A DNA stretch of 51,632 nt from Photobacterium aquimaris (GTDB lineage: Bacteria; Pseudomonadota; Gammaproteobacteria; Enterobacterales; Vibrionaceae). The position numbers and the translations under genes were made by a program. Below are positions 44,231 to 51,632 of the stretch, piece by piece (positions within the stretch are counted from its first letter, which is position 1; each line of letters begins with the position of its first letter). The DNA is taken from positions 85,913 through 137,544 of the forward strand of contig NZ_MSCC01000005.1 in assembly GCF_002954455.1 (NCBI RefSeq). Direction: 5' to 3'. Under the pieces are notes generated by a model. It worked only from the letters and a program-made list of their open reading frames with translations, searched no databases and was not told where the DNA came from.

Positions 44231-45646
44231 ATGGATTATTTGCCAATATTTGCAGACTTAAAACGTCGACCATGTCTGGTTGTCGGTGGTGGCAATAGCG
44301 CATGGCGCAAAACAAGGATGTTATTAAAAGCTGGAGCTGATGTCGGCGTGATTGCGTCAAAGCTTAATGCGGATTTTGAAGCTGCTATTGCTGCTGGCCA
44401 AGTGCGTTATATTGGCGAAGAATTTTCACCAAACGATCTCGACGGTATTTTTTTGGCCATTGCAGCAACACCACATAAAGCACTTAATGCGTTGGTGTAT
44501 CAATCAGCCAATCAACGTCAAGTGTTAGTTAATGTGGTGGATGATACGCAGCGTTGCAGTTTTATTGTACCTTCTATTGTCGATCGTTCTCCTATCATTG
44601 TAGCTATTTCATCATCAGGTAAAGCCCCTGTTTTAGCGCGGTTATTGCGTCAAAAATTAGAAGCAATACTGCCTCAGCATTTAGGCAAGATGGCGACGTT
44701 GGCTGGTGGCTTTCGAGGCTATCTTGCAGCCAAACTTCCTTCATTTTCGAGTCGTCGCGCCTTCTGGGAGCAAGCATTTAATGGTCGCTTTGCTGATCTG
44801 GTTGCCGTTGGTCGCGATACAGAAGCGCAGCAAGCATTACAACAACAATTACATCAGCATACATCACCTGTCGGTCAAGTCGCTTTAATTGGTGCCGGCC
44901 CTGGTGATGCAGGATTATTAACCTTACGTGGCTTGCAATTAATGCAGCAAGCAGATGTGGTGCTGTATGACTACCTTGTCTCTGATGAAGTGATGGCATT
45001 AGTACGCCGTGATGCAGAGCTCGTCTGTGTCGGAAAAAAAGCCGGTTTTCACAGTGTGCCGCAACAACAAACTAACCGATTAATTGTTGAATATGCACAA
45101 CAAGGTAAGCGAGTAGTAAGGCTGAAAGGTGGTGACCCATTTGTGTTTGGACGTGGCGCTGAAGAATTAGAAGTGCTAGCAGAAGCTGGTATTGATTTTC
45201 AAGTAGTACCGGGTATTACCGCAGCTGCTGGCGCAACCGCTTATGCTGGTATTCCATTAACCCACCGTGATTACGCGCAAACAGCGATGTTTATAACCGG
45301 TCATTTAAAGCCCGATGGTAAGCAGCTTGATTGGTCAACTTTAGCGCGTGGTAATCAAACTTTAGTGATTTATATGGGGTTAATGAAATCGAGCCACATT
45401 CAACAGCAGTTATTACAACATGGCCGCGCCGCTGAAACGCCTATCGCCATTATTGAGCGCGGTACACAAACCACCCAAAAAGTATTAACCGGACAATTAG
45501 ATCAACTTGCCGATTTAGCACAGCATGCTGCTTCGCCATCGTTAATTGTGGTCGGTGAAGTCGTCAAGTTGTCACATAAATTAGCTTGGTTCACAACAAA
45601 GGAACAGTTATCACCGCAACCTGAAGCGGTAGTGAAGCTGGCATAG
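44231..45646 (+). CDS. cysG: Siroheme synthase CysG (trifunctional)
   Basis: Makes siroheme for sulfite reductase from uroporphyrinogen III by methylation, dehydrogenation and iron insertion. The N-terminal dehydrogenase/chelatase half has the NAD loop VVGGGNSAWRKTRMLLKAGA, NVVDDTQRCSFIVPSIVDRSP and SSSGKAPVLARLLRQKLE. The C-terminal SAM methyltransferase half has GAGPGDAGLLTLRGLQLMQQADVVLYD in pattern, RLKGGDPFVFGRG and VVPGITAA. The 471-residue length fits E. coli CysG. It leads cysD directly, with 13 bases between stop and the chosen cysD start. Confidence 0.96.
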   Translation: MDYLPIFADLKRRPCLVVGGGNSAWRKTRMLLKAGADVGVIASKLNADFEAAIAAGQVRYIGEEFSPNDLDGIFLAIAATPHKALNALVYQSANQRQVLVNVVDDTQRCSFIVPSIVDRSPIIVAISSSGKAPVLARLLRQKLEAILPQHLGKMATLAGGFRGYLAAKLPSFSSRRAFWEQAFNGRFADLVAVGRDTEAQQALQQQLHQHTSPVGQVALIGAGPGDAGLLTLRGLQLMQQADVVLYDYLVSDEVMALVRRDAELVCVGKKAGFHSVPQQQTNRLIVEYAQQGKRVVRLKGGDPFVFGRGAEELEVLAEAGIDFQVVPGITAAAGATAYAGIPLTHRDYAQTAMFITGHLKPDGKQLDWSTLARGNQTLVIYMGLMKSSHIQQQLLQHGRAAETPIAIIERGTQTTQKVLTGQLDQLADLAQHAASPSLIVVGEVVKLSHKLAWFTTKEQLSPQPEAVVKLA

Positions 45647-45659
45647 CATGGAGAGAGAG

Positions 45660-46568
45660 ATGGACCCGAAACGTTTAACCCACCTCAAGCAACTCGAAGC
45701 AGAAAGTATTCATATTTTGCGTGAAGTCGCCGCTGAGTTTGATAACCCTGTAATGATGTATTCGATTGGTAAAGATTCATCAGTGATGTTGCATTTAGCC
45801 CGTAAGGCTTTTTATCCCGGAAAAATTCCATTTCCGCTATTGCATGTTGATACCACTTGGAAGTTTCGTGAAATGATTGAGTTTCGTGATCGTACCGCCA
45901 AGAAATACGGTTTTGATTTATTAGTCCATCAAAATCCAGAGGGAATCGCGATGGGAGTGGGGCCATTTACTCATGGTTCGTCAAAGCATACCGATATCAT
46001 GAAAACTCAAGGCCTAAAACAAGCACTCGATAAATATGGTTTTGATGCCGCATTTGGTGGCGCTCGCCGTGATGAAGAAAAGTCGCGAGCCAAAGAGCGT
46101 GTGTATTCTTTCCGTGATAAAAACCACAGTTGGGATCCTAAAAATCAGCGCCCTGAATTATGGAAAACCTATAACGGTCAGATTAATAAAGGCGAAAGTA
46201 TTCGCGTGTTCCCGTTATCCAATTGGACTGAGCTCGATATTTGGCAATATATCTTCCTTGAGCAAATTGAAATTGTGCCACTGTACCTATCCCAAGTACG
46301 GCCAGTTGTAGATCGTGATGGCATGCTAATTATGGTAGATGATGAACGTTTAGAGTTACAACCAGGCGAAACTATTGAGCAAAAAAGTGTCCGGTTTAGA
46401 ACCTTAGGATGTTACCCATTAACGGGAGCGGTGGAATCAACTGCTGATACTTTACCGGGGATCATCGAAGAAATGCTGGTGGCTACTTCAAGTGAACGCC
46501 AAGGACGCGCTATCGATCATGATCAATCGGGCTCAATGGAATTGAAAAAGCGCCAGGGTTATTTCTAA
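45660..46568 (+). CDS. cysD: Sulfate adenylyltransferase small subunit CysD
   Basis: Catalytic subunit of ATP sulfurylase, forming adenosine 5'-phosphosulfate; CysN supplies GTP hydrolysis. The PP-loop is SIGKDSSVMLHLARKAFYPG. FGGARRDEEKSRAKERV and FPLSNWTELDIWQYI follow, and the C-terminal end is ELKKRQGYF. ATG 45660 (302 residues) has GGAG six bases upstream and gives the family N-terminus DPKRLTHLKQLEAESIHI; the ATG at 45648 is a less likely start. Confidence 0.96.
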   Translation: MDPKRLTHLKQLEAESIHILREVAAEFDNPVMMYSIGKDSSVMLHLARKAFYPGKIPFPLLHVDTTWKFREMIEFRDRTAKKYGFDLLVHQNPEGIAMGVGPFTHGSSKHTDIMKTQGLKQALDKYGFDAAFGGARRDEEKSRAKERVYSFRDKNHSWDPKNQRPELWKTYNGQINKGESIRVFPLSNWTELDIWQYIFLEQIEIVPLYLSQVRPVVDRDGMLIMVDDERLELQPGETIEQKSVRFRTLGCYPLTGAVESTADTLPGIIEEMLVATSSERQGRAIDHDQSGSMELKKRQGYF

Positions 46569-46578
46569 GGAGAGAATA

Positions 46579-48000
46579 ATGAACAGTGTCATAGAACAAC
46601 AGGTGGCAGAACTGGGTATCGAAGCTTACCTTGATCAACACCATAATAAATCGCTGCTACGGTTTTTAACCTGTGGCTCCGTTGATGACGGCAAAAGTAC
46701 TCTCATTGGTCGTCTGTTACATGACTCACATCAGATTTATGAAGATCAACTGGCGGCTATCCATACCGACAGTCAAAAAGTCGGTACCACAGGTGATAAA
46801 CCGGACTTAGCCTTATTAGTCGATGGTTTACAAGCAGAGCGTGAGCAAGGGATCACCATTGATGTTGCTTATCGTTATTTCTCAACTAAAGCACGTAAGT
46901 TCATTATTGCCGATACTCCAGGGCATGAGCAATACACCCGTAATATGGCAACAGGCGCATCGACGTGTGATGTTGCGGTTATTTTGATTGATGCACGTAA
47001 AGGCGTGTTAGATCAAACGCGTCGTCATTCTTACATTGCTAGCCTATTAGGTATTCGCCAGTTTATTGTGGCGGTAAATAAAATGGATTTAGTTGATTTC
47101 GACCAAACGCGTTTTGAAGAAATTCAGCAGCAATACCTTCAATTCTCAAAAAAGCTTAATCCTAAGATCAATATTCAAGTGTTGCCATTATCAGCATTAG
47201 AAGGCGATAACGTTGTCAGTCAAAGTGCCAAGATGGCGTGGTATCAAGGTAAGCCGTTATTGACCCTATTAGAACAGGTAGATTTATTATCTGGTGATGA
47301 CTCGTCAGCATTACGTTTTCCTATTCAATATGTAAATCGTCCTAATCTTGATTTTCGAGGGTTTGCTGGCACATTAGCTGCCGGTGAAATTCATGTAGGA
47401 CAGCGTGTAACCGCATTACCTTCAGGAAAAACATCCACAGTTGAGCGTATTGTTACTTTTGATGGTGATTTGGAGACCGCAGCTCAAGGGCAAGCAATTA
47501 CCGTTACCTTAGCGGATGAAATTGATATCAGCCGTGGTGATACTTTGATTGCAGCCGAAGACGAAGTGCCATTAAGTAATAATGTACTGGCTGATATCGT
47601 GTGGATGGGGGAGACCGCACTCGTGACTGGGCGTCAGTATGATATTAAAGTCGCAGGTAAAAAAACCTTAGGCAGTGTGAGTGCTATACGTCATCAAGTT
47701 GATATTAATAGCCTTGATACTTTTGCTACCGAGACGCTACCACTTAACGGCATTGGTCTGTGTGAAGTCAATCTTCATGATGCGATAGCTGTAGATAGTT
47801 ATCAGACCTGCAAAGACACAGGCGGATTTATCATTATCGATCGTTTAACCAATGTCACTGTTGGTGCTGGTTTAGTTCGTGAAGCACTCGCCGATCAGCA
47901 AAGCAGTCGTTATTCAGCGTTTGAAGTTGAATTTAACGCGCTCGTTCGTAAGCATTTCCCACATTGGGATGCCAAAGATATTGGTCAATTACTGGAGTAA
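46579..48000 (+). CDS. cysN: Sulfate adenylyltransferase large subunit CysN (GTPase)
   Basis: EF-Tu-like GTPase subunit that drives APS formation by CysD. G1 is CGSVDDGKSTLIGRLLHD, G3 is ADTPGHEQYTRNMATGAS, and G4 is NKMD. The beta-barrel domains follow (RFPIQYVNRPNLDFRGFAGT in pattern). At 473 residues it is the stand-alone CysN without a fused CysC domain, in agreement with the separate cysC downstream. A clear AAGGAG site precedes the ATG. Confidence 0.97.
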   Translation: MNSVIEQQVAELGIEAYLDQHHNKSLLRFLTCGSVDDGKSTLIGRLLHDSHQIYEDQLAAIHTDSQKVGTTGDKPDLALLVDGLQAEREQGITIDVAYRYFSTKARKFIIADTPGHEQYTRNMATGASTCDVAVILIDARKGVLDQTRRHSYIASLLGIRQFIVAVNKMDLVDFDQTRFEEIQQQYLQFSKKLNPKINIQVLPLSALEGDNVVSQSAKMAWYQGKPLLTLLEQVDLLSGDDSSALRFPIQYVNRPNLDFRGFAGTLAAGEIHVGQRVTALPSGKTSTVERIVTFDGDLETAAQGQAITVTLADEIDISRGDTLIAAEDEVPLSNNVLADIVWMGETALVTGRQYDIKVAGKKTLGSVSAIRHQVDINSLDTFATETLPLNGIGLCEVNLHDAIAVDSYQTCKDTGGFIIIDRLTNVTVGAGLVREALADQQSSRYSAFEVEFNALVRKHFPHWDAKDIGQLLE

Positions 48001-48005
48001 CGTGA

Positions 48006-49736
48006 ATGAGCTGGGAACAAGCTACTGTGCTGGCAATGCTAGTAGTGATTATTCTCTGCTTGCTCACTACGAAGATTAAACCCGCGTATTTATTTGCTGG
48101 CAGTGCATTTATTGGTTTTCAAACAAATTTGATTGAATTACCAGCCATTGCCGCAAATTTTACCAACCCGTCGTTATTAACTTTAGTGTTATTGATTTTA
48201 GTATCGATAGCACTTGAAAAAACCCGCTTGATAAGTTGGGTCGGGCGACAAATTTCACAAGGTGGTCATAGCTCGGTTGTCGCAAAGCTTGGAATATCAA
48301 CCGCGTTATTATCTTCATTTACTAATAACACTGCAGTAGTGGTGTCGTTAATTGGAGCGATAAAACGTAATCAGCGTCATGCTCCTTCTAAATTATTACT
48401 GCCTTTATCTTATGCTGCTATTTTAGGAGGGACACTGACCCTTATTGGAACATCGACCAACCTTATTATTAATAGTTTTGTGGAAGATGTTGGCTTACCG
48501 AGTCTGGGCTTTTTTGCACCGTCCATGATTGGCTTAGCAGTATTAGTGATCGGTTTAATGATTTTAATACCCTTGAGTTATTTATTACCTGATAACGACG
48601 ATCATAGCGAAGAGCAATTACCTTATTTTTTAGAAGCGCGCGTCAAAAGTGATTCTCCATTGATTGGAAAAACGGTCGCAGAAAATGGATTGAGAGCATT
48701 ACGACGGTTATTTTTAGCTGAATTAATTCGTGATGGTAAAACCATTGCACCTGTTTGTCCTAACACACACTTACAAGCAGGTGATCGGTTATTGTTTTGT
48801 GGTGATATTGAAAGTGTTACCACCTTACAAGAAATCGACGGTTTGCATCTCTTTGGGCAACATCACTTAAATGGCCAGTCGATGATGGAGGTAGTGGTTA
48901 GTCATTCTGCTGCTATTTGTGGCCGTACTTTAAAAAATGCCCAATTTCGAGAAAACTTTGATGCCGTCGTGGTCGCAATTCGTCGTGGTCATGAACGATT
49001 AGCGGGTGGGTTAGGAAACATTGAATTACGCGCAGGCGATACGTTAGTTATTGTGCCGGGAAAACTGTTTAATCAAAAGCGCGCTATGCTTGAACGTGAA
49101 TTTGTATTGGTTAATGGTCTTGATTCAAGTACACGTTTAGATAAACGTCGTAGTGCCACCGTATTAGTTGGATTTTTAAGTGTTATCGTATTGGCATTAA
49201 TTGATTGGTTACCCTTAATAAAAGGATTAGCTATTTATTTGGTGTTACTCGTTGGATTAGGACTTATTTCTTTTACAGAGCTTCGACGCCGATTTCCGAT
49301 TGATATTGTGGTGATTGTTGGATCTGCATTAACACTAGCGCAATTAATGATCACCAGTGGCTTATCACATCATATGGGACAAGCTTTGATCACCGCCTTC
49401 AATGGCTGGGGAATATATGGCGGGTTAATTGCGGTTTATTTACTAACATTAGTTCTGACAGAATTGATCACTAATAATGCAGCTGCCGCCTTGGCTTTTC
49501 CTATTAGTTATAGCTTAGCGCTTGGGTATGGCGTAGATCCAATGCCGTTTATTATGGCTGTATTGTTTGGTGCTAGTGCGAGTTTTATTTCTCCTTATGG
49601 TTATCAAACCAATCTACTGGTGTATAGCGTTGGTAATTATCAAATTAGAGATTATCTGAAATTGGGGTTACCGCTCTCGATTGTGTATTCCACAGTAGTG
49701 TTGATCTTGATCCCATTAGTCTTTCCTTTTAACTAA
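48006..49736 (+). CDS. SLC13/DASS-type permease with two RCK_C domains (probable sulfate transporter)
   Basis: Sodium-coupled or related anion permease with two membrane halves. The first half carries SSFTNNTAVVVSLIGAI and GGTLTLIGTSTNLIINSF. Two TrkA-C (RCK_C) domains lie in the middle (about residues 205-275 and 295-360: GKTVAENGLRALRRLFLAEL; GRTLKNAQFRENFDAVVVAI). The second half has LTELITNNAAAALAFPIS and GASASFISPYGYQTNLLVY. Its place between cysN and cysC, 5 bases after cysN, argues for sulfate import; the substrate is inferred from context. Confidence 0.87.
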   Translation: MSWEQATVLAMLVVIILCLLTTKIKPAYLFAGSAFIGFQTNLIELPAIAANFTNPSLLTLVLLILVSIALEKTRLISWVGRQISQGGHSSVVAKLGISTALLSSFTNNTAVVVSLIGAIKRNQRHAPSKLLLPLSYAAILGGTLTLIGTSTNLIINSFVEDVGLPSLGFFAPSMIGLAVLVIGLMILIPLSYLLPDNDDHSEEQLPYFLEARVKSDSPLIGKTVAENGLRALRRLFLAELIRDGKTIAPVCPNTHLQAGDRLLFCGDIESVTTLQEIDGLHLFGQHHLNGQSMMEVVVSHSAAICGRTLKNAQFRENFDAVVVAIRRGHERLAGGLGNIELRAGDTLVIVPGKLFNQKRAMLEREFVLVNGLDSSTRLDKRRSATVLVGFLSVIVLALIDWLPLIKGLAIYLVLLVGLGLISFTELRRRFPIDIVVIVGSALTLAQLMITSGLSHHMGQALITAFNGWGIYGGLIAVYLLTLVLTELITNNAAAALAFPISYSLALGYGVDPMPFIMAVLFGASASFISPYGYQTNLLVYSVGNYQIRDYLKLGLPLSIVYSTVVLILIPLVFPFN

Positions 49737-49755
49737 ATTAACAATGGAATATGTT

Positions 49756-50379
49756 ATGAATACCACACCAAAGTCTCATGATGATAACAATAATATTGTC
49801 TGGCATAGCTATAGTGTGACCAAGCAACAACGAGGACAGCAAAAGCAACAGCAACCTTGTGTATTATGGTTTACAGGATTGAGTGGTGCCGGAAAATCGA
49901 CAATTGCTGGCGCGCTAGAGCATAGGTTACTAACATTGGGTTACCATACTTATTTATTAGATGGTGATAATGTTCGGCACGGATTGTGTAAAGATCTTGG
50001 TTTCTCAGCTCAAGATCGACGTGAAAATATTCGTCGTATCGGTGAGGTTGCCACATTAATGGCCGATTCAGGATTGATCGTACTGAGTGCGTTTATTTCT
50101 CCTCATCGTGAAGAAAGACAAATAGTACGAGATTTACTGCCACAGGGAGAGTTTATCGAGGTGTTTGTTGATACACCTTTAGCCGAATGCGAAAAACGTG
50201 ACCCGAAAGGACTGTATAAAAAAGCACGAGCAGGTGAAATAAAACAATTTACAGGAATTGATGCAGAGTACCAATCGCCTTTAAAACCTGAAATTCATTT
50301 AGCCGCTGATAGTCATAATATTAATGAATTGGTTGAGCAATGTATTAATGCTTTACGTAGTCGAAGTATAATTGCTTGA
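49756..50379 (+). CDS. cysC: Adenylyl-sulfate kinase CysC
   Basis: Phosphorylates APS to PAPS, the substrate of CysH. The P-loop is LWFTGLSGAGKSTIAGALE. DGDNVRHGLCKDLGFS, FISPHREERQ and DPKGLYKKARAGEIKQFTGID complete the family pattern. I chose ATG 49756 (207 residues), with GGAA six bases upstream; ATG 49744 is in frame but has no ribosome-binding site. The N-terminal stretch before VVWHS-like NIVWHSYSVT is Asn/Asp-rich and variable. Confidence 0.96.
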   Translation: MNTTPKSHDDNNNIVWHSYSVTKQQRGQQKQQQPCVLWFTGLSGAGKSTIAGALEHRLLTLGYHTYLLDGDNVRHGLCKDLGFSAQDRRENIRRIGEVATLMADSGLIVLSAFISPHREERQIVRDLLPQGEFIEVFVDTPLAECEKRDPKGLYKKARAGEIKQFTGIDAEYQSPLKPEIHLAADSHNINELVEQCINALRSRSIIA

Positions 50380-50403
50380 CTATCGGTAATAGGAGTACCG
50401 TAA

Positions 50404-51141
50404 GTGACCACATTACTTGATGCTATATATGCCATTGCATTGGATGCAGGTAAATCGATAATGACGCATTATCACAGTAATATAGCTATTGAAAATAAAC
50501 ACGATAATAGTCCCGTCACCATTGCTGATCTTGCAGCAAATGAAATTATTATTAGTCAATTACAGCAATTGACTCCCGACATTCCTATCATATCAGAGGA
50601 ATCACCACAGACAGATTGGCAGCAGCGTCAACATTGGTCATCTTTTTGGCTGGTGGACCCACTTGATGGTACCAAAGAGTTTATCAATAAGAATGGCGAG
50701 TTCACTGTTAACATTGCGCTGATTGAGAATGGAAAACCTATTTTAGCTGTTGTCTATGCTCCAGCATTAAATAAAGCGTGGTTGGGTGATGGAAAAACAG
50801 CTTGGGTTGTTACTAAAGCTGGCAAAGAGGTCATTCGTCTTTTACCGTCTACTATCCCGACAGTTGTTGGTAGTCGTTCACATCCTTCGGTTGAGTTAGA
50901 GGCTTATCTTCGACAACTAGGTGAGCATAAATTAGTGGCGGTAGGCTCATCATTAAAGTTTTGTTTAGTAGCTGAAGGACGAGCTCAATATTATCCTCGC
51001 TTAGGACCAACAATGATGTGGGATACTGCTGCAGGTCAATGTATTGCTGAAAGTGCTGGTGCGACAGTGAATGATCTCGATGGTTTACCGCTTCGTTATG
51101 ATCGTGAAACGTTGCTGAACCCTGCTTTTGTTGTTTCATAA
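50404..51141 (+). CDS. cysQ: 3'(2'),5'-bisphosphate nucleotidase CysQ
   Basis: Magnesium-dependent, lithium-sensitive phosphatase that hydrolyses PAP, the inhibitory by-product of PAPS reduction, to AMP. The inositol-monophosphatase-family metal site is visible as PIISEESPQ, WLVDPLDGTKEFINKNGEF and MMWDTAAGQCIAESAGA. GTG 50404 is the start, with AGGAG at 50391-50395. The length of 245 residues matches E. coli. Its position as last gene of the cysG-D-N-permease-C-Q group fits its role. Confidence 0.95.
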   Translation: MTTLLDAIYAIALDAGKSIMTHYHSNIAIENKHDNSPVTIADLAANEIIISQLQQLTPDIPIISEESPQTDWQQRQHWSSFWLVDPLDGTKEFINKNGEFTVNIALIENGKPILAVVYAPALNKAWLGDGKTAWVVTKAGKEVIRLLPSTIPTVVGSRSHPSVELEAYLRQLGEHKLVAVGSSLKFCLVAEGRAQYYPRLGPTMMWDTAAGQCIAESAGATVNDLDGLPLRYDRETLLNPAFVVS

Positions 51142-51200
51142 TCATCATAAATTAACCAAAAGTGATAGGTTGATTAAATAGTCAGCACCATTATTCAAAT

Positions 51201-51224
51201 AAAGACTATCAACTAAGAGTCTTT
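51201..51224 (+). terminator. Possible terminator after cysQ
   Basis: The stem AAAGACT / AGTCTTT with a 10-base loop lies 60 bases past the cysQ stop. No good T run follows, so this is a weak call. Confidence 0.35.
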
Positions 51225-51278
51225 CTGTATGAAAATTGACTCTTTTGTGGCTTTTGGTTTATATGACTAGCATTCGCA

Positions 51279-51326
51279 CCAAAAAAACAAATAAACAATT
51301 GTCATCCTTCCGATTCTATCTATAAT
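51279..51326 (+). promoter_or_regulatory. rRNA operon promoter P1 with AT-rich UP element
   Basis: TTGTCA (51299-51304), a 16-base spacer and TATAAT (51321-51326), followed by GCACCCC. Both hexamers are identical to E. coli rrnB P1, and the spacing is the same. The preceding 20 bases are nearly all A and T except for scattered C, like an UP element. Confidence 0.85.
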
Positions 51327-51374
51327 GCACCCCAACGACACGGAATACGTGCGGTTAGTAACTTGATTACAACC

Positions 51375-51383
51375 TGTGTATAA
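51375..51383 (-). promoter_or_regulatory. DnaA-box-like 9-mer between rrn P1 and P2
   Basis: TTATACACA on the minus strand fits TTWTNCACA and equals the R2 type box of E. coli oriC. One isolated box may be chance. Confidence 0.3.
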
Positions 51384-51559
51384 CTTGTCTGTAAGCGGTT
51401 TATAAAAATCACAAGCTTTAATTGAGGTTTTACTTTCAATATAAGGTGTGAAAATCGCAGTCTTGATTTGAATTTTATTCAAATGGTAAGAAATATTAAA
51501 TATATCTTACGCAAGGCAGGTCATTAAAGGGTTTTGAAAAATAAATTCAAAAAAACTTG

Positions 51560-51587
51560 TTGACTTTAAATTGGCGCGGAGTAATAT
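51560..51587 (+). promoter_or_regulatory. rRNA operon promoter P2
   Basis: TTGACT (51560-51565), a 16-base spacer and TAATAT (51582-51587). The -35 equals that of E. coli rrn P2, and an A-rich stretch precedes it. The spacing of about 260 bases from P1 is somewhat larger than in E. coli. Confidence 0.8.
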
Positions 51588-51600
51588 ACGCAGCCTCAGT

Positions 51601-51632
51601 CAATACGATGTATTGCGCTAATGTTCTTTAAT
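51601..51632 (+). promoter_or_regulatory. rRNA leader antitermination elements (boxB/boxA-like), 16S gene outside
   Basis: CAATA, CGATG, TATTG (51601-51615) forms a small boxB-like hairpin. ATGTTCTTTAAT at the window edge resembles boxA (TGCTCTTTAACA), to which NusB/S10 bind. Order and spacing match rrn leaders, so a 16S rRNA gene should start a short way to the right. Confidence 0.75.

Noticed and set aside
50852..51148. Minus-strand 98-codon ORF inside cysQ
   Set aside because: Shadow of cysQ, which has its metal-site motifs in this stretch.
25..51632. CRISPR arrays, insertion sequences, prophage or integron sites
   Set aside because: No regularly spaced repeats, transposase or integrase motifs, or terminal inverted repeats were seen anywhere in the window.

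Overview
The window looks like a housekeeping stretch of the main chromosome of a marine gammaproteobacterium of the Vibrionaceae, quite possibly Photobacterium. The placement is inferred from gene order (queG, tsaE-amiB-mutL-miaA-hfq-hflX-hflKC-yjeT-purA; nsrR-rnr-rlmB; rpsF-priB-rpsR-rplI; dnaB-alr), from the flagellar gene motX directly after purA, from the nsrR/hmpA pair and from the fairly AT-rich composition. No transposase, prophage, CRISPR array or tRNA gene is visible. The window ends inside an rRNA operon leader.

Layout. 1-718 is non-coding, with a terminator and a cluster of DnaA-box-like 9-mers next to queG, the position of the datA locus in E. coli. 719-11672 holds queG (minus strand), a decayed remnant of nnr, and the long co-directional block tsaE-amiB-mutL-miaA-hfq-hflX-hflK-hflC-yjeT (tRNA modification, cell-wall amidase, mismatch repair, RNA chaperone, membrane protease control). 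11794-19150 holds purA, motX, the divergent nitric-oxide pair hmpA/nsrR with two tandem NsrR-type operators, rnr and rlmB. 19395-24926 holds the S6 operon with its S6:S18 leader hairpin, a DUF481 outer-membrane protein, dnaB, alr and a YjbQ protein. 25184-32887 holds pgi, a cold-shock gene, zur, a broken and rearranged histidyl-tRNA-synthetase-like relic, a 27-residue small ORF with its own promoter and terminator, two outer-membrane beta-barrel genes, dusA, pspG behind a sigma-54 promoter, and a small orphan gene.

33053-51141 is dominated by assimilatory sulfate reduction in two operons. cysJ-cysI-cysH provides sulfite reductase and PAPS reductase. cysG-cysD-cysN-(SLC13/RCK_C permease)-cysC-cysQ provides siroheme, ATP sulfurylase, a probable sulfate transporter, APS kinase and PAP phosphatase. 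Together they cover import to sulfide, including the siroheme cofactor and by-product removal. Between them lie a DUF2780 gene, fklB, a ytfB/oapA-type gene, an EamA transporter with elaA, a Crp/Fnr-type regulator and periplasmic cpdB. The last 350 bases carry rrn P1 and P2 promoters and boxB/boxA-like leader elements of an rRNA operon whose 16S gene lies just outside.

The least ordinary observations are the HisRS-like relic (28042-28874), the structured small-ORF transcript (about 28963-29249), the datA-like DnaA-box cluster (416-705), the nnr remnant (2046-2210) and the paired NsrR operators (15183-15230). Most other content is conventional core genome.
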